From Granulicella sp. (GTDB lineage Bacteria; Acidobacteriota; Terriglobia; Terriglobales; Acidobacteriaceae): DNA of 22,687 nt. A program made the translations under genes and the position numbers. The notes under the pieces were generated by a model that made no database searches, had not been told where the DNA came from, and worked only from the letters and a program-made list of their open reading frames with translations. Shown piece by piece: positions 1 to 5,966 of this stretch (positions within the stretch are counted from its first letter, which is position 1; each line of letters starts with the position of its first letter). The stretch lies in the NCBI GenBank assembly GCA_003133205.1, contig PKWK01000155.1, forward strand, positions 1-22,687, written 5' to 3'.

Positions 1-8
1 AAGCCAAG

Positions 9-296
9 TTGCCAAACTCAGGCCCTGGTGAGATCTCGTTCGAGCGGCCTCTGGATGCTAATTTTCTCGAAGACAAATGCGACTTCCTCGAATTCGGAAT
101 TCAGGGATTCATTGACGGAATTACCACGAATATCAAGCTGACAACCGGCGTGACAGTCGAAGTAAGAATGGACGAAATCCAGATTAGTCACGGGGAGACT
201 TTGGCATTCGAACTCAATATGATGACTCGTTCCGTTGTCGGCATCGTCCAGTTCTTTGAGGATTGGTTCGAAGAGAATAAGCCGATGGCGCACTAA
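9..296 (+). CDS. Hypothetical acidic protein, possibly 5'-partial
   Basis: This 95-residue frame starts at a TTG, but it stays open to the left edge of the window. The true start may therefore lie outside and the gene may be truncated here. The product is rich in Asp and Glu and has no signal peptide, membrane segment or motif I recognise. A reading frame of similar length runs on the opposite strand, so coding is not certain. The next gene begins 32 bases after the stop on the same strand. No function is proposed. Confidence 0.4.
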   Translation: MPNSGPGEISFERPLDANFLEDKCDFLEFGIQGFIDGITTNIKLTTGVTVEVRMDEIQISHGETLAFELNMMTRSVVGIVQFFEDWFEENKPMAH

Positions 297-306
297 TGCC
301 TTTCCG

Positions 307-324
307 CCGCGTGATATCATGCGG
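307..324. promoter_or_regulatory. Near-perfect 18-bp palindrome just upstream of a start codon
   Basis: The arms CCGC and GCGG flank a TGATATCA core, with a single non-pairing position on each side. The palindrome ends 4 bases before the ATG at 329. It could be an operator or a short stem in the leader of the small gene. No matching regulator is visible, so the role is a guess. Confidence 0.25.
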
Positions 325-328
325 CTAG

Positions 329-538
329 ATGAAGGCCGAACCTAAAGCGAGTCGCCTAAACTCTCCCGGCAAGGATGTCCAAGGAGACTTCGCACAGTTC
401 ACGGATTTTATGCGGCGGCTTGTAGCCGTCCCTCACTCAAAGATCAAAGCGCGATTGGATGCGGAGAAAACTGCGAAACGAGTGTCTAAGGTTTCCGTTT
501 CCCGCGTCCCTGCCGCATCATCCAAAACCCTTTCTTAG
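329..538 (+). CDS. Small hypothetical protein, 69 aa
   Basis: This is a 69-residue basic protein. Its central segment, with an F-x-x-F-M-R-R-L-x-x-V-P-H-S-x-I-K-x-K/R-L-D-A-E-K pattern at about residues 24-47, resembles small uncharacterised soluble proteins I associate with acidobacterial genomes. That recollection is not verified. There is no signal peptide or membrane helix. The ATG at 329 lacks a clear Shine-Dalgarno sequence. The stop codon overlaps the stop of the convergent transposase gene by 4 bases. The function is unknown; a DNA- or partner-binding small protein is possible from the basic C-terminus. Confidence 0.6.
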   Translation: MKAEPKASRLNSPGKDVQGDFAQFTDFMRRLVAVPHSKIKARLDAEKTAKRVSKVSVSRVPAASSKTLS

Positions 539-1497
539 AAAGCCTCACTTTCCCCACCCGCCGCCTGCCCCTCCTTCCCGGTTAGTTCAGCATACGTCAA
601 ACGCTTACCAGCCACTTGCCCTAAAACCTTCTCAAATCGCCTAGAATCGCTCTGCTTGCGATTGTTGTAGCGGAATGCCTGCTCATCAACGTATGAGTCC
701 ATGTGGAACGGCTCTACGGCGACGTAGGTGCCACTCAGACCGCGCTTCAAGAGCGACCAGAAGTTCTCGATCCCTTGAGTGTGGACCCGCCCATTGACGT
801 ACTCATTGATATGGTTCACGGTTTTGTGGGTGAAGTTTTTGTACTCATCCAGCTTGTCATAGCCGACCCAACCATCGGTGTAAACGTGAGCATTGAATCC
901 CACATGAGCGAGGATTTCAGCCTGTAGAGTCTCGCGCTTCACGTTAGGAATGACCTTGGCGCGAATCTGGCGAGTCTCGCGGTTTAGCATCCCCATAACG
1001 ATGGCCTTGTCTTTGCGCTGACGGTTTCCGAGATGTTTGTTTTGCGGTTTGCCGCCAATGAAAGTCTCGTCTACTTCGATAGGGTTATTGTGGCTGCTTC
1101 CCATGGTCAAATTGCCGTGGTCCTCACGCATCGCAGTACGAATCCGGTGGAGCATGAACCAAGCGGATTTCTGAGTCACGCCTATGGACTTGGCGAGTTC
1201 ATACGAGCTAATACCATTCTTGCAATTCGACAGCAGCCAAGACGCGGGAAGCCACTTCTCTAGGCCGATGGGCGAGTCCTCAAATACGGTGCCCACCTTA
1301 AGCGAAAACTTGCTCTTGGCGTGCTTGCCGTAGCACTGGTAGACCTTGGCCTTGGCCAGATAAGGGACCTTCTCAGAGCCGCAGTGAGGGCATTTCACTA
1401 TCCCGTCAGACCAGCGAACGGCTATCATGAATTTGCGGCAGTTCTCAGGATCGCTAAAGTATTGAACCGCTTCGAGTAGTGTCTTTGGGCTGTCCAT
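535..1497 (-). CDS. IS1595-family (ISXO2-like) transposase
   Basis: DDE-type transposase of 320 residues. The N-terminus carries a CPHC zinc-ribbon half near residues 36-39, followed by Y-Q-C-x-G-K-H and G-T-V-F-E-D-S. These match the zinc-binding leader of IS1595 transposases, although the second half keeps one Cys and a His instead of two Cys. Catalytic blocks are I-E-V-D-E-T-F-I-G-G, V-Y-T-D-G-W and G-I-E-N-F-W-S-L-L-K-R. The protein is full length and unbroken. I chose the ATG at 1497 because the upstream TTG at 1533 lies inside the predicted -35 box. No terminal inverted repeats or target duplication could be found, and the stop overlaps the neighbouring gene's stop. It may be an immobile or domesticated copy. 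Confidence 0.9.
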   Translation of the reverse strand: MDSPKTLLEAVQYFSDPENCRKFMIAVRWSDGIVKCPHCGSEKVPYLAKAKVYQCYGKHAKSKFSLKVGTVFEDSPIGLEKWLPASWLLSNCKNGISSYELAKSIGVTQKSAWFMLHRIRTAMREDHGNLTMGSSHNNPIEVDETFIGGKPQNKHLGNRQRKDKAIVMGMLNRETRQIRAKVIPNVKRETLQAEILAHVGFNAHVYTDGWVGYDKLDEYKNFTHKTVNHINEYVNGRVHTQGIENFWSLLKRGLSGTYVAVEPFHMDSYVDEQAFRYNNRKQSDSRRFEKVLGQVAGKRLTYAELTGKEGQAAGGESEAF

Positions 1498-1504
1498 GGA
1501 TAAT

Positions 1505-1533
1505 AAGGTAGCACACTGAGTGTACTCAGTCAA
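1505..1533 (-). promoter_or_regulatory. Probable leaderless promoter of the transposase gene
   Basis: On the minus strand TTGACT (1533-1528) is followed after 17 bases by TACCTT (1510-1505), a TAnnnT -10. Seven bases later comes the ATG at 1497. Transcription would start at or next to the ATG, and no Shine-Dalgarno sequence is present. The spacer contains the palindrome at 1515-1530. Confidence 0.5.
1515..1530. promoter_or_regulatory. Operator-like palindrome ACTGAG-TGTA-CTCAGT
   Basis: Two perfect 6-bp arms are separated by TGTA. They overlap the 3' half of the -35 box and the spacer of the transposase promoter. The GAGT...ACTC core resembles the palindrome in the 4503-4531 promoter, but its half-sites are two bases further apart. 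A repressor site is the likely reading. Confidence 0.4.
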
Positions 1534-1657
1534 CTATATTATTACCCATGCTAAAATAGACTCCTGTAAATATCTGATTCTTAGACAGTTATAGTCAAAT
1601 ATTTGTAAACAAATGAGTTAGCTGGTGATGCCGGGTTCTGAGGCTTTAAATGCGAAG

Positions 1658-1683
1658 GCCCGGCACGAAGGCCGGGCTTTCTT
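1658..1683 (+). terminator. Rho-independent terminator-like hairpin
   Basis: GCCCGGC (1658-1664) pairs perfectly with GCCGGGC (1671-1677) across a 6-base loop and is followed by TTTCTT. The T-rich tail lies on the plus-strand side. No plus-strand gene precedes it within the window, so it may end a small RNA or be a leftover from a lost gene. Confidence 0.55.
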
Positions 1684-1820
1684 AATCACTACTTCCAGTA
1701 GTACCACCTGGAGTGTAACTACTATGCCAACTCTATTCCTTTCTGTTTCATGGACTTAGGCCGTTTGGGGGCTTTGACAAGCGAGTTTGCTGAGGTTTTC
1801 GCGTTTTTTCTTTCTAGAGC

Positions 1821-1880
1821 GGACCTCAGCGGCTAAAGCCGCGTTACAAATGATCCACTTACGGCACGGATAAACGTGCC
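1821..1880 (+). repeat. Dispersed REP-like element, copy A
   Basis: The unit begins GGACCTCAGCGGCTAAAGCC and contains two hairpins, CGGC-taaa-GCCG and GGCACG-gataaa-CGTGCC, joined by a CACTTACGGCACGG stretch. A second copy lies at 5866-5930. It sits just past the stop of the TIGR03435 gene and could act as a 3' stabilising or terminating structure. Confidence 0.6.
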
Positions 1881-1906
1881 AACGGACTTTTCAGCTATGA
1901 GCTCCC

Positions 1907-2908
1907 TCAGTTTGCCGTGGGGAGCTTCTCTACGTGGTCGATGACCAATTGCTCGACTTTGGATTTGCTTTTTTCGAGCTTGAGGCCGAGCTTTTCGAGC
2001 GCTGCGGAGACGGTCTGGCCGCCCTCGGGGTCGGTTGCGCCTGAGGCTCCGCCACCGCCTCCACCGCCGGTTGGCAGGTCGATGCCCTGGTCTCGCAAAC
2101 TCGCCATGAGATCGATCAGGGGAAAGTCGATCGCCGTCTGATACGTGCCCGTGAGGCCTGTCATGTCGACAACCTGGCGCCCCTCTCCCCCGCCCAGGGA
2201 AGTCATCATTACGGCAAACCCCTTCATGGTGATCGCGGTGGCTTCCATGTGCATCGACCGGGTCTCGCCGTCAAACTTGAGTGTGAAGTTTCCCCTTGTT
2301 CCCATCTTGTAGGTGGTCGATCCGTCGGGATTCTTGATCAGGCGGACGGGGCCGTCCAGCGAGTCCATCTTCGATTCGCCGGGCTTCAGCGGCACACTTT
2401 CGTCGATCGGCTCGGGAGTAATGGTGGACGCTTTCAGCTTCGGCCCTGCCTTGCCTAGCACCAGCGCCAGCACCGGCCGCTCCTGCATCTCGCGATGTGC
2501 CGCCAGTTTGAACCGATCCTCCAGCAACGCTCGCAACATGTCGGGCGCGTCGTCCTTGGTGGTTCCATCCGGCAGCCTTGCCGCGATGTCGAACCGATCG
2601 GTGAGCAGCCAATCGGGGCCGTTGATCTGGTAGACCCTGAGTTTGTATGCGTTGGCGATCAGTTGCTTCAGCGACATGTAGGTATAGGTCGCTCGCGAAC
2701 CCTCCACATGCGTCGAATCCGGCCTCTTTCCAGCCTGGAGGTCGGCCATCATCTTTGCCATGTCAGGCGCAGGCGACTGCCTGACCGACGCCGCGTCAAA
2801 GGTGAGGCTGCTCGTGGCCGTCTGCGGATTGGGGGCCGTCTGCGCAAAGGCCGCACCCGCCGCCAATACGAGGCTGGCGATACTCGGAAGTACAAGTCTA
2901 TTTCGCAT
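1907..2908 (-). CDS. TIGR03435 family secreted protein
   Basis: 333-residue protein with a clear Sec signal peptide (about residues 1-22, ending A-A-F-A-Q). The mature part starts with the F-D-x-A-S-V-R/K pattern typical of TIGR03435. It ends with the family's L-G-L-K-L-E-x-x-K...V-I-D-H-V-E-K tail, after a glycine-rich linker at about residues 277-287. TIGR03435 is a large, function-unknown family strongly expanded in soil Acidobacteria; the proteins are thought to be exported. The start at 2908 has a good GGAGAAG ribosome site 4 bases upstream. The gene begins 31 bases after the stop of the winged-helix regulator and is the last gene of the 4481-1907 operon. The link to the upstream membrane proteins is inferred from this spacing. 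Confidence 0.92.
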   Translation of the reverse strand: MRNRLVLPSIASLVLAAGAAFAQTAPNPQTATSSLTFDAASVRQSPAPDMAKMMADLQAGKRPDSTHVEGSRATYTYMSLKQLIANAYKLRVYQINGPDWLLTDRFDIAARLPDGTTKDDAPDMLRALLEDRFKLAAHREMQERPVLALVLGKAGPKLKASTITPEPIDESVPLKPGESKMDSLDGPVRLIKNPDGSTTYKMGTRGNFTLKFDGETRSMHMEATAITMKGFAVMMTSLGGGEGRQVVDMTGLTGTYQTAIDFPLIDLMASLRDQGIDLPTGGGGGGGASGATDPEGGQTVSAALEKLGLKLEKSKSKVEQLVIDHVEKLPTAN

Positions 2909-2939
2909 TTTTCTTCTCCGTTGTGTCGTTTCGATTCGA

Positions 2940-3239
2940 TCAAAAGGCTCCGCCGAGTAGGTGCTTCAGGGCAGATACGTAGGTTGCCAGGGCTTCGCGG
3001 CCGACGGGCGTCATGCGGTAGAGGGTTTGCGGCTTGCGGCCGGCGAAGCGCTTTTCCATGGCGACGTAGCCGGCCTCCTCCAGCTTGAGCATCTGCGCGC
3101 CAAGGTTGCCGTCCGTCGAGCCGGTTCGCTGGCGTAGCCAGGTGAAGTCCGCCTCCTCCAGCGTGATCAGCAGCGAGAGCACCGCGAGGCGCAGCTTGCC
3201 GTGGACCACCGGGTCGAGTTCGGGGAGTTCGTCAGGCAT
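2940..3239 (-). CDS. Winged-helix transcriptional regulator (HTH_34/PF13601 type)
   Basis: 99-residue DNA-binding protein consisting almost entirely of one winged helix. The segment D-P-V-V-H-G-K-L-R-L-A-V-L-S leads into the domain. T-D-G-N-L-G-A-Q-M-x-K-L-E-x-A-G-Y-V (about residues 42-59) is the recognition-helix region, and R-K-P-Q-T-x-Y-R-M-T-x-x-G-R-E-A-L forms the wing and last helix. These are hallmarks of the PadR-like HTH_34 group, whose members usually repress their own operon. The start codon overlaps the end of the upstream membrane-protein gene by 8 bases. The most economical target is the palindrome at 4513-4526 in the promoter of the same operon (inferred). No ligand-binding domain is present, so the signal may come from the membrane proteins or from expression level. 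Confidence 0.88.
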   Translation of the reverse strand: MPDELPELDPVVHGKLRLAVLSLLITLEEADFTWLRQRTGSTDGNLGAQMLKLEEAGYVAMEKRFAGRKPQTLYRMTPVGREALATYVSALKHLLGGAF

Positions 3240-3855
3240 GATTCTGCCTCAATGCCGCGCGGGGTTGCCGCTCCAGCCACATCGCATACAGGCCGAAGAG
3301 GATCATGCCGAAGAACGACGCGACCAGGAAGATGGCGATCGATTGGCTGGGGGTGACGAAGAAGACGGCGCTGCCGCCCACCCACCAGATGACAGCCACA
3401 GCACCCTGCACCGCCCAGCGCAGGATCATGGCGCTGATGGCATGCGCCAGGCCGATGAAGAAGAGGATCGCGGAGACGTAGGCCGCGCTTCCCGCATGGT
3501 GGCTGGCGATGGCGGCGGCGACATACAAGATAATGGCGGTGCCCATTCCCTGCCAGACCGATTCGATGCTGCGGGAGCGGATATTCCCGCTAGAGTTCCC
3601 AGCACGCTTCTGGCGCATCTTGACCACAATACCGGCCAGGATGGCGACTCCCGCGCAGACAGGCCAGGCCCAGTACTTGTACGGGAGATAGAAACTCCAG
3701 CCGATCGCAGCGAAGTAGACCAGTCCCCACATCACAAAGATCCAGCCAAAGCGCGCGGTTGAACGCCGTCCCTCCGCGATCATGGTTTCCATCAGCGCGA
3801 CGCGTTGCAGCAGGTCGTCGCGAGTCGTTCCGTTGTCAGGCTCAAAGTTTGTCAT
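3232..3855 (-). CDS. Six-helix membrane protein, second tandem paralogue
   Basis: 207-residue integral membrane protein with about six hydrophobic segments and a short cytosolic N-terminus carrying T-R-D-D-L-L-Q-R-x-x-L-M-E-x-M-I-A-E-G-R. It is clearly paralogous to the product of the gene just upstream: the N-terminal motif, F-G-W-I-F-V-x-W-G-L-V, S-R-S-I/V-E-x-V-W, I-G-L-A-H-A-x-S-A-x-I-L-R-W and Y-x-M-W-L-E are shared. The ATG at 3855 was chosen because AAAGGAG lies at proper distance; the alternative ATG at 3861 is only 1 base from it. The start overlaps the upstream stop as ATGA, suggesting translational coupling. The family is unnamed to me. A two-subunit membrane complex with its paralogue is plausible but not shown. 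Confidence 0.88.
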   Translation of the reverse strand: MTNFEPDNGTTRDDLLQRVALMETMIAEGRRSTARFGWIFVMWGLVYFAAIGWSFYLPYKYWAWPVCAGVAILAGIVVKMRQKRAGNSSGNIRSRSIESVWQGMGTAIILYVAAAIASHHAGSAAYVSAILFFIGLAHAISAMILRWAVQGAVAVIWWVGGSAVFFVTPSQSIAIFLVASFFGMILFGLYAMWLERQPRAALRQNHA

Positions 3856-4481
3856 GCGCATGCTCCTTTCAATCCGGCGAGACTGCAGCCTTCCAGCCAC
3901 ATCACGTAGGGGCCGAAGGCGATCATGCCGAAACACATCTCGATGAGGAATATGTCGTTCGCAGCGCGGCGAGAGTTGAAGACAAGAACGGCGACGGCTC
4001 CCGCCCACCAGAGGCCCGCGACTACCGCCTGCACGCGCCAGCGAAGAATCACCGCGCTGGTGGCATGCGCCAGGCCGATGATGATGAACAGCGCCGAGAG
4101 GTAGGAGTACTGCCAGTCAAAGTGCGTCGCCAGGACAGCACCGACGTAGACGATCATGGCGATGCCCATCATGGCCCATACCGCCTCCACGCTGCGGGAC
4201 TGCGTGCCTTTGCAGCGGGGGCGTTCGCGCTTCCTCAGCGCAAGGCCGATGACCTGGATTACCAGCCCCACTCCAAGGCAGACCGGCCAAACCCAACGGG
4301 AATGTTGTGGTGGGACCATCTGCCAGCCCATGCCTGCGAGGTTCACAAGACCCCACAGGACGAAGATCCAGCCACAGCGCATGGTGGTCTGCCGGCCTTC
4401 GGCGATCATCGACTCCATGAGTTCGAGGCGCTGGAGCAGGTCGTCGCGAGAGGTGCCGCTTTCGGGGTCAGGATTGGTCAT
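3852..4481 (-). CDS. Six-helix membrane protein, first tandem paralogue
   Basis: First gene of the operon, 209 residues. The N-terminal 33 residues are polar and contain S-R-D-D-L-L-Q-R-x-E-L-M-E-S-M-I-A-E-G-R. About six transmembrane helices follow (roughly residues 36-55, 64-83, 103-120, 127-147, 149-168 and 176-195). I see no transporter signature, catalytic motif or nucleotide-binding site. The start at 4481 has a GAAGGAG ribosome site (4489-4495). A promoter with an embedded palindrome lies directly upstream, leaving a very short leader. Co-transcription with a paralogue, an HTH_34 repressor and a TIGR03435 protein suggests a small regulated envelope module. The function is unknown. Confidence 0.88.
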   Translation of the reverse strand: MTNPDPESGTSRDDLLQRLELMESMIAEGRQTTMRCGWIFVLWGLVNLAGMGWQMVPPQHSRWVWPVCLGVGLVIQVIGLALRKRERPRCKGTQSRSVEAVWAMMGIAMIVYVGAVLATHFDWQYSYLSALFIIIGLAHATSAVILRWRVQAVVAGLWWAGAVAVLVFNSRRAANDIFLIEMCFGMIAFGPYVMWLEGCSLAGLKGACA

Positions 4482-4502
4482 GGGATTTCTCCTTCAGGAA
4501 TC

Positions 4503-4531
4503 ACTCTACATTATAGAGTACTCTATGTCAA
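4503..4531 (-). promoter_or_regulatory. Sigma70-type promoter of the membrane/HTH/TIGR03435 operon
   Basis: On the minus strand a perfect TTGACA (4531-4526) is followed after exactly 17 bases by TAGAGT (4508-4503). An alternative -10, TATAAT (4515-4510), pairs only with a weak TTTTCT -35 17 bases upstream. In both readings the palindrome at 4513-4526 occupies the core promoter. The leader to the ATG at 4481 is about 15 bases. Confidence 0.7.
4513..4526. promoter_or_regulatory. Perfect 14-bp operator palindrome ATAGAGTACTCTAT
   Basis: The sequence is identical to its reverse complement over 14 bases and lies between the -35 and -10 boxes. A further half-site-like CTCTA lies at 4504-4508. This position suits steric repression by the HTH_34 regulator encoded third in the operon. 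The protein-site pairing is inferred. Confidence 0.6.
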
Positions 4532-4573
4532 GAGAAAAATTTGAGAGGTGGGGGCGGCAGGACGAAACACTGA

Positions 4574-4598
4574 GATTCTGCTGCGATCAGAATGACGG
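4574..4598 (+). repeat. GATTC-hairpin-GAATGAC repeat, copy 1
   Basis: ATTCTG (4575-4580) pairs with CAGAAT (4588-4593) across a 7-base loop and is followed by GACGG. It shares layout and the AGAATGAC end with 4653-4680 and, more loosely, 18508-18529. Confidence 0.45.
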
Positions 4599-4652
4599 TT
4601 CGATGGTTGGGGCCGCGCGTGGAATTAGTGGCACCACAGGGAAAATACGGGG

Positions 4653-4680
4653 GGTTCTTCGCTACGCTCAGAATGACAAA
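4653..4680 (+). repeat. GATTC-hairpin-GAATGAC repeat, copy 2
   Basis: TTCT (4655-4658) pairs with AGAA (4670-4673), and the unit ends AGAATGACAAA. It lies about 75 bases from copy 1, between the pectinesterase 3' end and the operon promoter. It is probably an interspersed acidobacterial intergenic repeat. Confidence 0.45.
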
Positions 4681-4735
4681 CGGGTGGGGAGAGCGTGAGT
4701 GGGGGGTGCGATGACGGCGGGAGTGGGGTGCGGCG

Positions 4736-5773
4736 CTAGTGGATTTTTTCGGGGTCCCAGTTGTCGGTGCCGGCTAGCCAGGCTTTGGTGGAGTACTTGG
4801 CGATGTCGGCTGCGGTGAGTTGCTTGCTGGGCGCGATTCGCTTGGTTACGTCTCCCGCCATTCCGTGGGAGTTGTATTCCGCGTAGTCGCTGGTGGCGAG
4901 GGCGGTGCCCCATTCCTTCCAACCGGCGGGATCGAGCGGGGCTTTGAAGTCGGTGTTGAGGAAGATAACGGTCGAGTAGGCGCGCCAGGGGCGGCCGAGC
5001 AGAATGTCCTGCGAACCCTCGGCTCCGGTGACGGTGCAATCACGGAAGACGTAGCCGGAGTCCTCCTCGGGGCCGAGGCGGCTCTGCGCGGTGATGGTGT
5101 CCATGACATGGGGGAGCGTGTGGATCTCGCAGCGATCGAAGACGGCCTTGGCGTCTCCGAAGATGAAGTCGACGTGGCCCTCGATGTAGCAGTCGGCGTA
5201 GTACTGGCGCGCGGCGTGACAGGTGGTGCCGTCGCCCGGCGTGTGGCAGAGTTTGGAGTCGGCGTAGAGGGTGTCCTGGAAGCCGAGGAAGCGGACGTGG
5301 CGGAAGATTTCGCGGTCGCCGGTGATGTGGAGGGCGACTGCCTGCGAGCCCTGATTGGTGCGCTCGTGGCGCTTCTCGAAGTCGTTGGCGATGGTGAGAT
5401 TTTCGGCGTGGAAGTCGTCGCCGGTGACCATGATCGTGCCCGACTTGCCGGTGCCGCCCGCGGTTGCGGCGGAGTTGTCGTACACGAGGACGACGTCCTG
5501 GGGCGTCTTGCCGAGGCCGCGGAGTTCGACGCCGTTGGTGCTGACGGTGATGAGATTGCGGTACTCGCCGGGCTTGATGTTGATGCGGATGTTGCCGTCG
5601 GGAGCGGAGTCGACCGCCTCCTGCACCGTTTTGAATTGGCCGGAGCCGTCCGCCGCGACTACTAGCGTCTTCTTCGCCGGCGGTTTCTGAGCACACAGTG
5701 ACACAGGGAGCAACACCGCTACCATTGCGACGGCTGCGCACTCGGTGAGCCGCACGTTTGTCCAAGTCTTCAT
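4736..5773 (-). CDS. Secreted pectinesterase (carbohydrate esterase family 8)
   Basis: 345-residue pectin methylesterase that would de-esterify methylated homogalacturonan outside the cytoplasm. Residues 1-29 form a Sec signal peptide ending S-L-C-A-Q. The parallel beta-helix enzyme core follows, with all family catalytic elements: G-S-Q-A-V-A-L (Gln about 145), G-F-Q-D-T-L-Y (Asp about 167), G-H-V-D-F-I-F-G (Asp about 202) and L-G-R-P-W (Arg about 261). The N-terminal G-S-G-x-F-x-T-V-Q-E-A-V motif is also typical. The ATG at 5773 is preferred over 5794 because it starts the signal peptide and follows GGGGTAACT. Length is normal for bacterial CE8. It has no polysaccharide-lyase neighbour here, so it stands alone. 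Confidence 0.93.
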   Translation of the reverse strand: MKTWTNVRLTECAAVAMVAVLLPVSLCAQKPPAKKTLVVAADGSGQFKTVQEAVDSAPDGNIRINIKPGEYRNLITVSTNGVELRGLGKTPQDVVLVYDNSAATAGGTGKSGTIMVTGDDFHAENLTIANDFEKRHERTNQGSQAVALHITGDREIFRHVRFLGFQDTLYADSKLCHTPGDGTTCHAARQYYADCYIEGHVDFIFGDAKAVFDRCEIHTLPHVMDTITAQSRLGPEEDSGYVFRDCTVTGAEGSQDILLGRPWRAYSTVIFLNTDFKAPLDPAGWKEWGTALATSDYAEYNSHGMAGDVTKRIAPSKQLTAADIAKYSTKAWLAGTDNWDPEKIH

Positions 5774-5865
5774 AGTTACCCCGCAATACGGCAAATTAGT
5801 TCGGGGCCAATATACCTTGGCGGGGCGGTGGCTGGACAGGTGCGGGGCTGTGCCTCGGCCTGGAA

Positions 5866-5930
5866 GCTGACCTCAGCGGCTGAAGCCGGGCCGCAATTGC
5901 CGCACTTACGGCACGGGTAAGCAAGACGGA
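5866..5930 (+). repeat. Dispersed REP-like element, copy B
   Basis: It matches the 1821-1880 element in the same orientation: GACCTCAGCGGCT then AAGCCG, a variable middle, then CACTTACGGCACGG and TAA. The first hairpin is conserved, while the second arm has decayed. It lies between the divergent end of lgt and the start region of the pectinesterase gene. Confidence 0.55.
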
Positions 5931-5966
5931 GGGCTCTGGAGGCGCAGACGAAGGGTTCCGCGGGGT

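Larger units (their letters stand above)
1534..1906. other. 373-bp non-coding stretch with several small structures
   Basis: No convincing gene is present. From left to right it holds an AT-rich segment with nested CAAAT/ATTTG inverted repeats (1596-1614), a strong hairpin with a T-rich tail (1658-1683), and a segment with paired TCCAG/CTGGA and repeated AGTAGT units (about 1687-1725). A REP-like repeat (1821-1880) sits beyond the 3' end of the TIGR03435 gene. A short non-coding RNA ending at the hairpin is possible, but I see no firm promoter for it. Confidence 0.5.

Noticed and set aside
483..1587. TGTCTAAG (483-490) and CTTAGACA (1580-1587) as terminal inverted repeats of the IS1595 element
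   Set aside because: Only 8 bases match, pairing does not extend on either side, no target duplication is seen, and the left copy lies inside the intact small gene. A chance match of this size is likely.
1658..1683. tRNA or rRNA fragment at the hairpin region
   Set aside because: No cloverleaf, T-loop consensus or rRNA motif could be found; it is a simple hairpin with a T-rich tail.
4510..4515. TATAAT as the -10 partner of the perfect TTGACA at 4526-4531
   Set aside because: The spacer would be only 10 bases. It can serve as a -10 only with the weak TTTTCT -35, so it is kept as an alternative and not the main call.
4820..5665. 281-residue plus-strand frame antisense to the pectinesterase
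   Set aside because: Low-complexity Val/Gly/Glu/Ala composition typical of an antisense shadow in GC-rich DNA; the minus strand encodes a protein with all catalytic residues.
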